DNA of 64,000 nt from Lineolata rhizophorae (lineage: Eukaryota; Ascomycota; Dothideomycetes; Lineolatales; Lineolataceae): assembly GCA_010093515.1 (NCBI GenBank), contig MU001674.1:863975-927974 (forward strand), in the 5' to 3' direction. The notes beneath the pieces are model-generated. The model did no database searches, was not told where the DNA came from, and worked only from the letters and a program-made list of their open reading frames with translations. A program made the translations under genes and the position numbers. Below are positions 45,468 through 57,667 of the stretch, one piece after another; position 1 is the first letter of the stretch; every line of letters begins with the position of its first letter.

Positions 45468-47950
45468 GGGGGGAGGGGCCCGATGGTAGACGTGGCTTTT
45501 GGGAGATTGGGGGGTGGGGATGAAAGGGTCGGCGTACGTAGTATTTTCGCCGGAAGGCCGCAGTGCGCGTGCTCGTGATGGACGCGGGCGCGGTGGGGAG
45601 TACGACGGGCGCACGTACAAGCTACTTATAGCCCGGCTCGCCGCGGCGTTCAGTCCGGTGTGCTCTCCGGGACGAGAGCATCTCGTTCGCCGGGGGCGGC
45701 CCTGAGAGCGCCCGTCGTCGTCGTCGTCTGCGTCTGCGTCTATCTGCCCCCCGCCAGCGGGCAGTACCCGTGCCTACCAGGTACGTACCAAACGGTCAGC
45801 CCAAGCCGAGAACCGCCGCCCGCCCGCCCAAAAAAAGGTGTGCTAGTGGCGAATGTCCTCTTCCTCCTCCTTGACCTATCGCTCACGGCGACCCCCCCGA
45901 TCCATCCATCCCCCACACCCAATCTACCCTCCAGCCTAGCCTCTGGGCGCCCACGCGGCGCGAGAGCCCAAGACTTTTCGGGCCGAGGCGGGGCGTGCGG
46001 GCGAGGCCGGTGAGGGTGCGCGGGCGGGCGGCTGCGGCGGTCCCGGTGGCTTGGGTTTGGATGGGGAGGAGGAGGAGGAGGAGGGCTTGTGGTGCGGGTT
46101 GCACATGGGGGCGGTTGGAGGTAGTGGGGGTTCAGGAGGGGGATGATCTGCTGGTGGGCGACGAGTGAGTGAGCGAGCGAGCGAGTGGGTGATGGATGGA
46201 TGGATGGGTGGCTAGCCGTGCGTGGTATGCCTCCGGGGGAATCGAAAAGTACAGTTCAAACTGAGGGATACAACAACGCTGCCCCCGCTACCGGTATGAA
46301 TCCCGTCTTCGACTTCTCGACGCGGTCGACCACATGTTATCAAGGCCCACGTGAGAAGCTGTCGTGCTACTCTCGGAGAGGTGTGGGGCAGGACTCTTCA
46401 ACATGGCCCGTGGAGCGAAGATCACCGCCACCAACACTCTAGGCCTAGGCCGCGGTCGGGAGCCTTCGCAATAACAGTGATCCTCCGCAAAGTAAAGCAA
46501 CAGAAACGTTCTTCCTTCTGAATTGGACAGACAATTGAAGTGGCATGTTCACGCAGAACAGGGATAGGCGTGGCGACGCGCGTGGTGGATGGAGGGGCTA
46601 AAAACATGGGCTTCTGCATATGCACGTATGTATGTATCCTCCCCAAGGCGCCGTGCTGCGCCGCGCCGCGGCTTTCCCTCTCTTCCAGTAAGTTAGCTTT
46701 GCCGGAAAGCTGTGAAACGAACAGCTCGGGATGGGACAAACTCCGATAGCCAATCGCTCCTGACTCCTTGTCGGCGGAAAATGTGAAAATTGTCCGAAAC
46801 GACCGGGTCTGCCGTCATGTACATGGGAAACGCGACAAGTGGCATGAATCCGCAAAAGTCGTAGGGTAGCGTGTTTGTGGTCTCGAACATTCCTCTGTGT
46901 TATCGCCACATTGTGGATGGCTTGACAGAGGCTTCGACAGGTGCTTCGAATGTCGGATATCAATTGCTGGCAGACTGCCAGCTACTGCGGCCAGTTTTTT
47001 CAGATTGGAGCAGAAAAAGACAGTGACATCTTGACAACAATGGCTGGAGTAGTAACGAAGAGGAGGAGCGGGGCTCACCGCTCACATGGCAAATGGAGCT
47101 CCCTCGACCGAAGAAGGGTGAATTGGGAAATTCGAGCGCAGGGATCCCGCTCGGGACGTCATATATACAGCGAAGGTACATGGCGAGCAACTGAGAAAGT
47201 CGATCCCGCTCGCAAATGCGGAAAGTGGGCGCTATCTGATCGACAGGGTCCTGAAATGCATACCACGCAATCGTTATCTGCAAAGAATGCCTGGCTTGAC
47301 TTGTACTGTACACAGAACCTAGTGACGGGGAAGCAATTGCGTGCACACACCCAGCAGCTGTCCGAGCTTCCCGTCCTTCCCCCTCAATCAAAAAGAGCCA
47401 GAACCGGGATCCGGCAGCAAAGAAAGCTAACGTTGCCAATTAGAATGTCCCCTGACCAGAGCTGCAACGTCGGCGATCAGGCCATCGAAACGAGATCGCG
47501 AATCGAAGAACCGCCAGAGATCGGTTACGGGGACAAAGAGAGCTGAGAAAGCGACGACAGAAAAGAGCTCCAGGGATTTCTGCCAGAACGCGTCATCCGG
47601 GCCTCAACAACAACGGCGGCTTGGCTGGGGGAGGGGGGAGGGGGGGAGAGGGGATGAAGTCTAGGGCTTGGCTTACTTATCAAAAGGTGCAAACAGCCTT
47701 GTGGGGTGCGCACGAAGAAAGGCGGGGGACGGACCAATCACAAGCCGCGGAGCCCCAACCCCGCCTCAGACTTCCCGCCGTGGTGAGACTTTCACGTGCG
47801 GCCTACGGGAAAAACGTGGCTGTCGAGCTTCGCACACGGCCCACGGAGGCAGGAGGGGGGCAGCGATGCATCGTCTATGGATCCGCATCCCACTTGCCTA
47901 TGTATACGCATCCTGCACGGGGCTCCACCGTTGGACAGCGAGAAAAGAAG

Positions 47951-47952
<2 letters not shown>

Positions 47953-47985
<33 letters not shown>
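47953..47985. repeat. (GT)16 microsatellite
   Basis: Sixteen perfect GT dinucleotides in non-coding DNA. Confidence 0.95.
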
Positions 47986-47986
<1 letters not shown>

Positions 47987-50900
47987 CAGACCACGGCGCG
48001 CCGCCGCCGCTCTCGGCAGCCGGGGAGCTCTCGATCCGGTCCCGGGCCGAAGACCGGCCTGAGGCGGTGGACATCGACCCGCGCGGGCCGTTGTACATAC
48101 GGATCATCTAGCGCCGAGTTGTAGCGCTGCTCGTGGGCGAGGAGGCCGACCGGCCTGCTGCATCCGGGAAAGTAGGGCAGCTGATTTTCGGCCTGCGCTT
48201 CCACCGGAGCAGAGATTGGCTGCAACGTTCGCCCGTCCGGAGCAATGCAATTGCGAGGGAGAGGTCTCTCGTCTCTCTTTTTTCTCGGGCTGGTTTTCTA
48301 TCTCTCTATCTCTCGCTTTCTGCCAGACCCTAGCCCCGCAGATAGCAAAGGCAGGGCTGGGCGAAGGGGTCCCGATATCGCGGATTTTCCGTCGACGGGC
48401 TGGGTGTTGCGCGCCTGAAAGGTCGGTAGGTATGTAAGTAAAACCTTGGGCAGGGTCAGGGTCAACGTGGCCTGAGAATGGCGCCGGCCTAGATGCGTGT
48501 GTGTGTGCGTGCGCGTGTGTCTGTGGTGGCGGCCCGCTCTGGCTTTGCTGACGCTACGGAGCTGTCGAACAAAGGGCCAAACAACCAGCCTGTGGGCCCG
48601 CGTGCGGGCCTGTGGCTACGTTGTGGCTTCTGGGGTAAGACAGTCCAACGAGCCTGCGCTTATGTGGCTTGCAGAGCTGGGGATTCCGAGCGGGGAAAAA
48701 AAGCCTTACCAGGGCCTTGTTCGGGTCGGGGTTGTGGCGGCTGGCTTGCGAATCCCCCTCCGTGCGCAACAACACCGCTGCCAGCTTCAGCTCGCCTGGC
48801 CGGAGCCCTCTCGACAGCTTTACATACCGCTCGAGATTCCACGGTGCTCGCGCAAGGGGGTGGCGGGAAGCAATTCACACTAGCCTCGACTTCGGGCGGG
48901 CTACGGCGGCCGGGTCGCGGCCGGGCTTCCTAGTTTCCGCGGGATGGCAACCCATGTGCGGAATGCATTGGTCCAACATCACAACACACCACCTAGATAA
49001 GTCTGATGCAGACGGCGTGGGCGAGGTACGTAGGCGCCCAGCCCAGATACAGCAGCTTTCGATGGTAAAACCCGAGTCAATGGCCCCTAGGGCTGGCCTT
49101 GTCGAGCATTGCCTAGGTGTCGGCGTGTTTGGGCGTGTGGGCGTGGTGGCGTGTGGATTGTGCAGCCCCCGGAGAGGCTTAAATCTCAGAAAATGCCCAG
49201 ATAAGCCGGCCGGTTCCAGGGAAAAGCGTCGAGACCGGCCTTCCGGGTGCTCCGCCAAGCTTTCTCAGCGGTTCGACGGGAGGAGCCAGAGCGTGGGAAG
49301 CGCCAGTCGCAGCATTGGAAGGCCGAGTTTCGTGGATTTTGCTTCGCGCCATTTGGCCAGAGCGGTTGTTTGAGCGCGTCCCCGGGCAGAAGCTAGCTAC
49401 ATAGCTAACTATAAGCTATCGATAGAGTTGGCGACTCGGGGTGTTTTCTTGGGTCGCAGGTTTCGAGGTCCCGATTGAATTGGCCAACTGCGCCGAACTA
49501 GCCATCTGGCGCGCAGGGGAGCAGGGAGCAAGGCTGACGAAGCTGGCACCCGCAGGAGCCCAATCGGCGGCGGCGACGACGGAAGTGCGTCGATAAGACC
49601 GCTGATTGGAACGGGAAGGCTGAAGCAGAAACCCATCTTTACGCCGGGCCACGGATGGCGCGGGCGAGCAGGGCCGGGCTCCTTGCTTCAGTGCTTCCCG
49701 TCCGCCTGCACCCGCTCGAAACGGAGATCAGCATGGGGAAAGCCAAAAAGCTGGCGGAGCTGCCTCGTCAGGGTCAGAGAATCCGGTCGTGCCAAACCGG
49801 GGCGCTGCAGCTGCAATGCGCTTGTGCCGGCCGGCAGCCGGAGGAGCGCACAGGCTGCGGCGAGTTGCAGAGGTGCTCGTTGGCGCCAAGGGTGGCACGG
49901 CTGTCACCCATCCGTCTTCGCCGGTCCTGCATGTAGGCTGCCGCTGCCGCCGTCGCCGCCGCTGACCGCCGAGGCGGCACTAGCCACGGCCGCGCGGGCC
50001 AGTGGCTCGAGGTCTGACCCGGGCCGTCAGTCGAACGGATCCTGCCGTGAACGACGGGCAGGCAAACTTGAAAACACCACGGCTGGCGGTGGAACGCGAT
50101 AGGCCGAAGCGGCCGTGGTGCTTTTGGCGGCGCGGTACACTACGTAGCTATGTACGCACGGCGTGCTAGGCGGACGCGGCATGGGCCATGGCGGGCCCGG
50201 GCTGGCTCGCAGGCTCGAGACGCGGCCGGCGGGCGAGAGAGCGCATGGGCTCCAACGGCCCAGCGTGTTCGGCGAGAGGAAGCCCACGATGCAGCGCAGC
50301 CGATCTTCCGAACGGGGGCGCGTCTTCGTCTGCGCCTGCAGGGTACTCGGGAGGCGAGGCCCCCTTCTTTGATCCGGCCTGGGCCGGGCTTGCGACGGAG
50401 GAAGCAGGGGCGAATTTTTTTTTTTTTTAAATGGTTTTCCCCTCGATGTCTAGCGCACCCCCAGCCGCCACTGGCTCGTCCAAAGAACTAGATGAGAGAC
50501 GGATGGGCTTGTGGTAGAGCCGCCTTAGGTCCGCCGAACGAAAAGGCCAGGCTTCTGCGGACTGGGCGCCGAGCACCAGCGTTGCACTCCCACGTAGGCG
50601 CAACTCGTTCTACTTCGTAGGGGCGTTGTTGGATGCTCTTCGGTCCGCTCGACATTAGGTGCCCGAGTCTGCCTGGGGAAGGCAGAGAGGTGCAGCGTAC
50701 GTGGTATGTCTGCACAGAGGACGAGGCGGCGGGCTACGCCGGAGGTACCCGTGGGTACGTTTGCGACCAATTGCTTTAGTCACGATTTGACGAGGGCCTG
50801 GCGGGCCGGCCTGCGACGGGCGCGCGGCGCGAGGAAAGTCAGGGACGCAAGGGGTGACGCGCCGGAAATGTGACAGGAGCGGAGGCGGAAGGCTTCGACC

Positions 50901-51867
50901 GCTCGCTCTCCGCACCAAGCTCCGCCCGCGGGCAGATCTGGGGAGCGCTCGACCGAGGCGATGACGACGTCGCCGTCGGGCTGGACAAAGATCAGTCGGA
51001 TTGAGGTCGCCGGGCGCTCGGGGGCCCCAGGAGACCAGGCCGCCGCCCTCGGGCAGGGCCGGCTGGCGGAGTCGTTGGCGCGCTAGCAGCACACGCGCGG
51101 CCGCGGCCATCAGTTGCATACTGCGCACATACACGCTACTACGGGCAGTGTACGCAGTATGTATACCTCTGGGCCTGCCTGCTGGGAGAATGGGCCTTCT
51201 CGCGGGCGATTGGCATGCGGCCGTCCCCGCGCCCGTGCTCCCAGGCACCGTGTGCCCGTCCCCGGCGCTCGCGGACTGCGGCCGCACGTCTTTTCTTTTT
51301 CGGAGGCGGCTGGTATCGACAAAACCAAGGATTCGCCGCGCCCCGGCACGCGGGGCAGGGTGATCGACGCTTGCAGGCAAATCTTCTGTGGGCGAGACTC
51401 GAACGGACAAGGGGTTGGCGAGCGAAGCGAACAGGCGGTGCGATTCAACGTCTCCACTCTTCCAGATCCCCTTCCCCCCCGGTGCCCCCCCCGCCGCCTG
51501 CGCCCGAGTGCCACGGGAAACCGCCCAACCACTTCATCTCCTCGCTCGCCGCCCGCACGCCTCTTCCTCCTCCGCCTTCCACCTCGCGCTCCCGCACACA
51601 CCCTCGTCCCATTGCCTTCACCCCCCCCGGCCTGTCGTTTCAGCCGCAATCGCGTTTCGCCCGGACCACGTCCTCGTCTTGCGCTTCACCTTCCGCCTGC
51701 GCTCCTGCATCACCGTCACCGTCCGCCGGGCCGCCTTTGATAAGGCACCGCACGCCGCGCTCCCGCTTCGATTTCGTCGCCTGCCAGACGCTCCGACGCT
51801 CGCGCCGCTGCCGGCTGCCGCACCAGGCCGTCTCGTTCCCGCCGACCCGATTGCAATTGCCGTGTCC

Positions 51868-51897
51868 ATGCCGTGGAACCCTCGCCAGCCCTCGTGA
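51868..51897 (+). promoter_or_regulatory. possible upstream ORF in the Reg1-like leader
   Basis: A nine-codon frame, MPWNPRQPS, ends 114 nt before the main start codon. It is the last ATG before the CDS on this strand. If the leader is unspliced it could dampen translation. Transcript ends are unknown. Confidence 0.3.
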
Positions 51898-52011
51898 GGT
51901 GGAAGCGTCGGGAAAAGGGTTTTGCGAGGTCTCCAGGACGTCTTGCGTCTCGACCTAGGGGGTCAAACTCTGACGGCGTCTGGTCGTTAGAGGTGATTCC
52001 TCCGGCCGATA

Positions 52012-53839
52012 ATGGCCCAAGTCCTTCCAGTTCAGCTGCCGGACGGCCAGGCCGGCTTTCGCTCGTCCCTCCGCAAGTCATCGCCCTCGCAGTCCTCCTT
52101 CCTCGTCGGCTCGCCCCCGTCGTGCGGCTCCAACAAAACTGTTCGCTACGGCGGTGCCGAATTCCACGAGCAGATATCGACCTCGTTGCCGTCGTCGACC
52201 GTCTCTTCTCCCACCGCATCCCAGGTCAACCTCGCCAAATCCTCGTCCTTCCACTCCGTTCCGAGCGTTGCTCCTCCCACCAGCCCCCAGGACGATGAGA
52301 AGGATACCAACATCACCTTTCCCATGTACGACGATGCCCCGGCCTTCTCGCACAGCGAGGACTTGGAGCCGCCGGCTAGCCCGAAAACCGAAAATTCCTA
52401 CACCGTTCCGTCGTCAAGCGACGACGAGACGGCTTCCGAAAGTACCTCGACCCCGGATACGTTCCCGACTGCGGGGGACGACACGTCGATAAAACCCGAA
52501 CCCCAAAGACACGTCGACTATTTGTCGCACGATTGGAAGGAGGAGGAAATATGGTCATCCTGGCGACATATAGTGTCGAAAAGGAGACAGTACGGACAGC
52601 TGTCGAGACTGGAGAACGCATCATGGCGGACCTGGGCCAAGGCAAAGTATAAACTAAAAACAGTGTCTCCAGAGACGCTCAACTGGTAGGTATTCCCGCT
52701 TACGATGCTCCTCTTGCAAATTTCTAACGGCCGATAGGCTTAAGGACTATGACGTGACCTGGTTGTATGGACCGCTTCAAACGCCATCGACGTATGCGTT
52801 GTCCGAGCATCGCTCCGAGCCAACCAGTAACCTGTCGAAAAACAATTCCTTCATCAACAAGAAGCCGATTCTGAAAAAGCGAAGCATGTCAGAAGTCATG
52901 CTTCAACGTTCGATCTCGGCATCCTCGCTCGTGAAGCAAGCCGCGGCCGCCGTTCAAGCGCAGCAAGATGCTTCGAACGGGCGGGTGCCTCAACGCCCCC
53001 CTCTAGGTAGGACGGCGTCCGACTTCGTAGGGAGGACGGCGTCTGACTTCGTCGCAACGCCAGCGGCGTCGTCGAAGCCCGTTAGCGGCGAGACGACCGA
53101 CTACTTTTCCTCCACTTCTGCTTCCACTTCCGGCTTGCAGAGCCCGAGCGAGAAGCGGCACATCAGGTTCGACGACAAGGTAGAGCAGTGTATCGCGGTG
53201 GATGTGAAGGAAGGGGACGAAGACGAAGACGAGGAGCCCTGGAAGGCCGAGGAGGACGACGATTCGTCGTCCGACGATGGAGTGGTGATGATGAAGACTT
53301 CGAAGAAGGCGAAGCCTCTATCGAGGAGCAATTCGCGAGGGAGTTTTAGCAATGAGGGCAAAACGATCGCAATGCTACCATCCACGAGACTCAAGTACCG
53401 CACGGATTCTCCGGACATACCCGACGATATGTACGCTCCGACCTCGCGTTGGCGGGGCGGGAAGCTGTCACCTTCGCCTTCTCAAGAGACCCTTCGGCCG
53501 TCACGTCCTTCGACGAACTTCCTCCTTGGCGAGGACGATCAGGATGACGAGGACGGCGACGGACCCGACTGGCAACCATCCCGGCCATTTCCCGACCGAC
53601 GGGATAGCGTGGCGGTTTATCAGAACCGGTTGAGGCCGTCGGACCCAGATGGCCGCGACCCGAGGTCGGAGGAAAGCGAAAGCTCGGGAGGGCTTCGACG
53701 GACAGAGTCTGGTATGTTCATGCCCTACGAAGATGATGAGCAACTGGCCAACGCGGGAATATTCGGCAAGGTCGTGGATACGGTTAACACCGCGAGGGAC
53801 ATCGCCCATGTGATATGGAACGTGGGCTGGCGAAAGTAA
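52012..53839 (+). CDS. PP1 (Glc7) regulatory subunit of the Reg1 type, DUF1752 domain
   Basis: Two exons, 52012-52685 and 52738-53839; 591 residues. Reg1 targets the type-1 phosphatase to Snf1/AMPK and so controls glucose repression. The DUF1752 (GATA-like N-terminal) domain is at about residues 170-240: LSHDWKEEEIWSSWRHIVSK, then WRTWAKAKYKLKTV and LNWLKDYDVTWLYGPLQ; the intron cuts it at the Trp codon. The PP1-docking RVxF-type motif is RHIRFDDKVEQCIAVD, matching the known Reg1 site. Other segments: a basic Ser-rich run (KKRSMSEVMLQRSIS), a tandem duplication GRTASDFV x2 (53006-53053), an acidic patch after the docking site, and SPDIPDDMYAPTSRWRGGK. Most of the remainder is disordered. The start ATG is preceded by a long pyrimidine-rich leader. 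Confidence 0.9.
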
Positions 53840-54772
53840 TGCTGGGGGTCTCAGGATGGGTTTTTCGTCATTTGTATCGGTTCAGGCGATCTGAGATTAA
53901 ATCGGTGGGCGGCGGCAACATATTACACACAACATTTTGGTGGGAGGCTTTGGGTTTAACTCGCATGGCGCTGGGGTTACTTTGTGTGGTTTTTCCTTTA
54001 TTTTTTTTTTTGGCTTTTTCCCCTGCTTCTTTCCCTGGGAATTGCATCGCATCTGAAATCGAGTTGCATTCGAGTGGCTGGGTTCTACCGCAGCCTTCGC
54101 GAGACGATACCAAATGGCCATGGAGCCTTTCCACGCCGAAGGTTAAAGGGAAGTCCGATGGCCGATGAAGTGTTACGACCTGGGATTTTGGACGGACGAA
54201 ACTGACGACTCGCAAAAAGTTGTCCGTACTTGGTAGATTAGTGACACGGCTCCGCAATAAATGTACACATTAACTTTTCTTTCTTTCTTTTTTTTTTTTA
54301 TCCGTGCCTGCGTACGATGTCGTGGAACAAGTGTAATCGCCAGCCGAAAATATGCCCTGGGTTAAGAGATTGGTCGTCCCGGCAGAGCGCTAACGAGTAA
54401 GTTGTAGGCATGGCTGTTGGTCCGGGGTTTCAGGAGGCCAGTTCGGGGGTCCCACGCGATGCGCGCGGCCTCCGCCGCACAAGGGCTCGACCTCTGACGA
54501 CGCCCCGAGGCAGTCCCACGCTCCAATTCAGACCACGACAACCCCTAGAGTAGCGGAAACCGGCGATTCCACCGCAGCGAATCCTCCCGAGTCGAGCAAA
54601 CCGCATGATTTTCTGAGCGCACGCGAATTGCGCACGATCCTCAACTCTCCGGCGATACGGCTTCGCAGGGCGCCCTTCCCACCGCCAAAGCCTCTGAATC
54701 CCACCCGAAAGCGTCGGAGGCCGTTCCCTTCGCCGGCCCTCCCCCCCCTTTCCCTCCGAGCGGCTCGCCGCC
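53840..54772. other. intergenic: Reg1-like 3' flank and ELMO promoter
   Basis: 0.9 kb between two plus-strand genes. The first 450 bp are T-rich with a run near 54285 and are likely 3' UTR/terminator; the last 300 bp are GC-rich and end in a pyrimidine-rich leader before ATG 54773. No gene seen. Confidence 0.6.
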
Positions 54773-57667
54773 ATGGACAACATCAACATACCGGAGCTGG
54801 TGCAGCGGCTGGGCAGCGAGGAGGACTCGACGCGCAAGATGGCCGTCTTCAAGCTGCAGTCGGCCATCGGGGACCCGTCCTTCGCCGACGTCTTTATCTA
54901 CGAGGGCGGGCTGCCCCGGCTGCGCTTCCTGGCGCTGCACGCGACGGGCAACACGCTGGCCTACAGCCTCACGTCCTTCTCGCGGCTGCTCGAGCTGGAC
55001 AAGGGGTGGGAGTACGTCAACCAGGACCTGATCGAGCGGGTAAGGACACTCTTTTTTGCCATTTCATTGCCCTGGCGTTTCTACTGCGTTGAGGAGGGGG
55101 GAAAAGAGAGGGGCGCGAAGCGCGGGATTCGATGGATATATCTTTTTATCAAACTTTGCCTTTTTGTTTCTTGTCGAGTCTTGTGGCTGACGCCGTCGCT
55201 GCGCGCCGACGCGTGTCTCTGAAAAAAACCCGCAGGTCGTGGAGCTCGTCGTGACGCACCCGCTGGTCAACATCCTGCGCGGCGCCATGTCCATCCTCGT
55301 GGCCATTGTGTCGCACCCTCACGGGCGGGCGTCGGCGCCGGGCTCGTTCGGGTTCCGGGCGCTCAAGCCGGCCGTGGCCGTGTACCCGCAGTTCCTCGAG
55401 ATGCTGGTGAGCCGGCTGTCGTCGGCGGACCACGCGCTGTGCGCCAACGCGCTGCAGCTCATCAACAGCCTGATGCGCGACTCCATCACCAACGACGGCG
55501 AGGGCGAGTGGCCCAAGTTCATCAAGCGGCTGCAGGACCTGGGCGTCATCAAGGCCGTCTACGTGCTGATGCAGAGCTCCGCCCTCCAGGACCTCGCCCA
55601 CCCGCTGCTCGAGTTCCAGAGCCTCACCAAGGTGTTGCTGCGCAAGTGGCGCGAGGTCAAGGTCGACCTGGAGAAGCAGGACCACCGCCGCGCGCTCAAG
55701 GGCCTGCACCTGGCCAGCAACCCGGAGCGCGTGCCGCAGGGCGACCGGGACACGCTCCGGGGCAGCCGGCGGCACCACCCGGAGAAGTGGCGGCGGCTCG
55801 GCTTCGAGACGGAGAGCCCGGCCTGGGAGTTCGACGAGACGGGCTTCCTGGGCATGATGGACCTGACCGACTACGTGCGCAAGAACGAGGACGGCTTCCA
55901 GAAGCTGCTGCTGGAGCAGTCGGCCACGGTGGCCGAGCGGCGGTGCCCCGTCGCCCGGGCCAGCCTCGCCGTCACGATGGTGCTCTACGAGCACTTCGAG
56001 GTCGACAAGGTCGACTCCGAGGACCTCCAGCGCTACGTCGTGCTCGAGAGCCGGTCCAACTTCGACAAGGCCTTCAAGCCGCTGCTGCTGCAGTGGTCGC
56101 GGCTGCACACGGGCGGGCTCAACGCCTTCCTGCGGCTGTGGAAGGCGACGGGGGCCGAGGCCGACGACTTCGCAAAGGTCGAGGAGCTGGTGCGGATCCT
56201 GGTCGAGCAGGTGGTCGGACAGGCGCCCCGGGTCAAGGACGTCCACGAGGTCGAGGCCGAGCTGGCTGACTTCGAATACGAGAGGCTGCGCGAGCTGCAG
56301 ATGGAGTTGCTGGAGCTGACGTACGAGGACGTGTGGGGGCATCATTTACGGTAAGTGGTACACATCACACACACAAACATACGCCAAAAAAAAGAAAAAA
56401 AAATTGTTCTACCCTTAGTATTGTGCGACATGAGGAGCACGAGGGAAGGAGAAAGAGAGACAAGGAGAGACACATGAGAAATGCCCTGCTCCACCAACAG
56501 CGCGCTGACCATGCACGCCGCCCCCGGTCTACACGTGGGCGCGCGCCGCCACAAACAGCCAGGTACGCGACGAGCTGAATCACGAGGCTCTGCAGTTCGT
56601 CAAGGAGCAGCGGATCCGGTGCCTGCTGCAGGGCGCGTGGTTCCCGCAGAGCATGGCCTACGCGGCCGAGGCCGGGCCGGTCACGAAGCAAAGCCTCAAC
56701 CGGCCGGCGCCGTCGTCGTGGCGCTACGTGCGCCTCTCGCACAACCGGCGCTACCTCCACTACGCCGACTTCGAGGCCAGGACGGAGCTGGAGCCCAAGC
56801 TGGACGTTCTGGAAGAGAAGAGTGAGTTTTCTTCGCCCTCCCCTTCCCATGTCACATTTGTGGCTTTTTGAGAGGCGTGAAGGAGGCAAGAGAGGGGGGG
56901 ATCGTGGTCGCACAAGAGGGCACGATGGGTTTTGGGGGTGGGGGGGAGGGCCCAATGGCGCAATAAGTGGCACAGAGAACCAGAGGGGTGGCGTCAGGGG
57001 CTGAGCGACGAGCGCTAACGCGAGAGGGCCAATCTCTTTTTTTTTTCCAGTCGACCTGTCCATAGTCTCGTCGGTCGTGTCCAACGTGTCGGCCTCGACA
57101 CCAGCCACGTCGTCATCGGCCTCGACCATCAAGGACCTCCCCGTGTCCACATCGACCAAGATCACGATCCACGGGTACGTCGCGGGGGAAGGCGGCGCCG
57201 TGGGCGGCGGCCAGCACCAGCACCAGCACCAGCACCACCAGCACCACCAGCACGGCGGCAGCCACGGCACCGTCGACGCGTACGGCAAAGGTGGCAGCGG
57301 CGGCGGCGGCGGCGGCGGCGCACCCGGCGGCGGGCCCAGGGAGTCGGCCCTGCTGCAGCTGCACCCGCAGTCGCACACGCTGGCGGCCGAGTGGCTGGAC
57401 GGCCTGCTGATGCTGCTCAACCAGCAGCCCATCACGGCGGACACGAGCAAGCTGGTCAACCTGATCGGCGGCTACGGGCTCAAGATCAGGCTGCTCAACG
57501 TGCGGTTCGAGGACCTGGGCGCTTGGGTTGGCGGAGGCGGGGGCGCCGGGGGCGGGGCCGGAGGAGGGGCAGGGGGCGCGGCGGTCGAGGAGCCCGCGTT
57601 GCCTGGGAGGGAGGGCCTCGATGACGAGTATTGGTATGATATTGGGGGCATGGATGGGGGCGCGTAG
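54773..57667 (+). CDS. ELMO/CED-12 family protein
   Basis: Four exons: 54773-55039, 55236-56350, 56559-56821 and 57051-57667; 753 residues. ELMO proteins partner DOCK-type exchange factors to activate Rac and steer actin, polarity and cell engulfment; in filamentous fungi a role in hyphal polarity is expected. Residues 1-290 form armadillo-like helices (FADVFIYEGGLPRLRFLALH, then YPQFLEMLVSRLSSADHAL). The ELMO domain lies at about 290-460, with WRRLGFETESPAWEFDETGF, GMMDLTDYVRKNEDGF and FNKAFKPLLLQ-like spacing. A C-terminal PH_12-type domain follows (LLQGAWFPQS, SWRYVRLSHNRRYLHYADF), interrupted by a His/Gln/Gly insertion before HTLAAEWLDGLLMLL. Introns are 196-229 nt, longer than those on the left. 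Third codon positions are almost all G or C, which also creates a 398-codon antisense frame. Confidence 0.92.
57217..57250. repeat. CAG/CAC tandem repeat encoding His-Gln in the ELMO protein
   Basis: Alternating CAG and CAC codons give a run of Gln and His residues within the PH-domain loop; a likely length-variable site. Confidence 0.8.

Larger units (their letters stand above)
44861..52011. other. GC-rich, repeat-rich non-coding region with assembly gap
   Basis: About 7.1 kb before the Reg1-like gene. It holds the N gap, simple repeats (CCATC at about 45007, CCCAG at about 45119-45153, GGT beside the gap, GTGA/GATG at about 46165-46206, GT at 47953-47985) and, at 51430-51850, a strongly pyrimidine-rich stretch likely to be promoter and leader. 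Open frames up to 247 codons (51215-51958) are low-complexity and overlap on both strands. I see no gene I can support. Confidence 0.5.

Noticed and set aside
46941-47546. 201-codon plus-strand frame
   Set aside because: No recognisable domain, unusual composition for this genome, and a competing 159-codon frame on the opposite strand; not supported as a gene.
51215-51958. 247-codon open frame before the Reg1-like gene
   Set aside because: Arg/Pro/Ser-rich translation of a pyrimidine-rich leader, with equally long frames in other phases.
55149-56345. 398-codon open frame on the minus strand
   Set aside because: It is the exact antisense of the ELMO exon; extreme GC3 removes stops on the other strand. 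Composition is Leu/Val/Glu/His noise with no domain.
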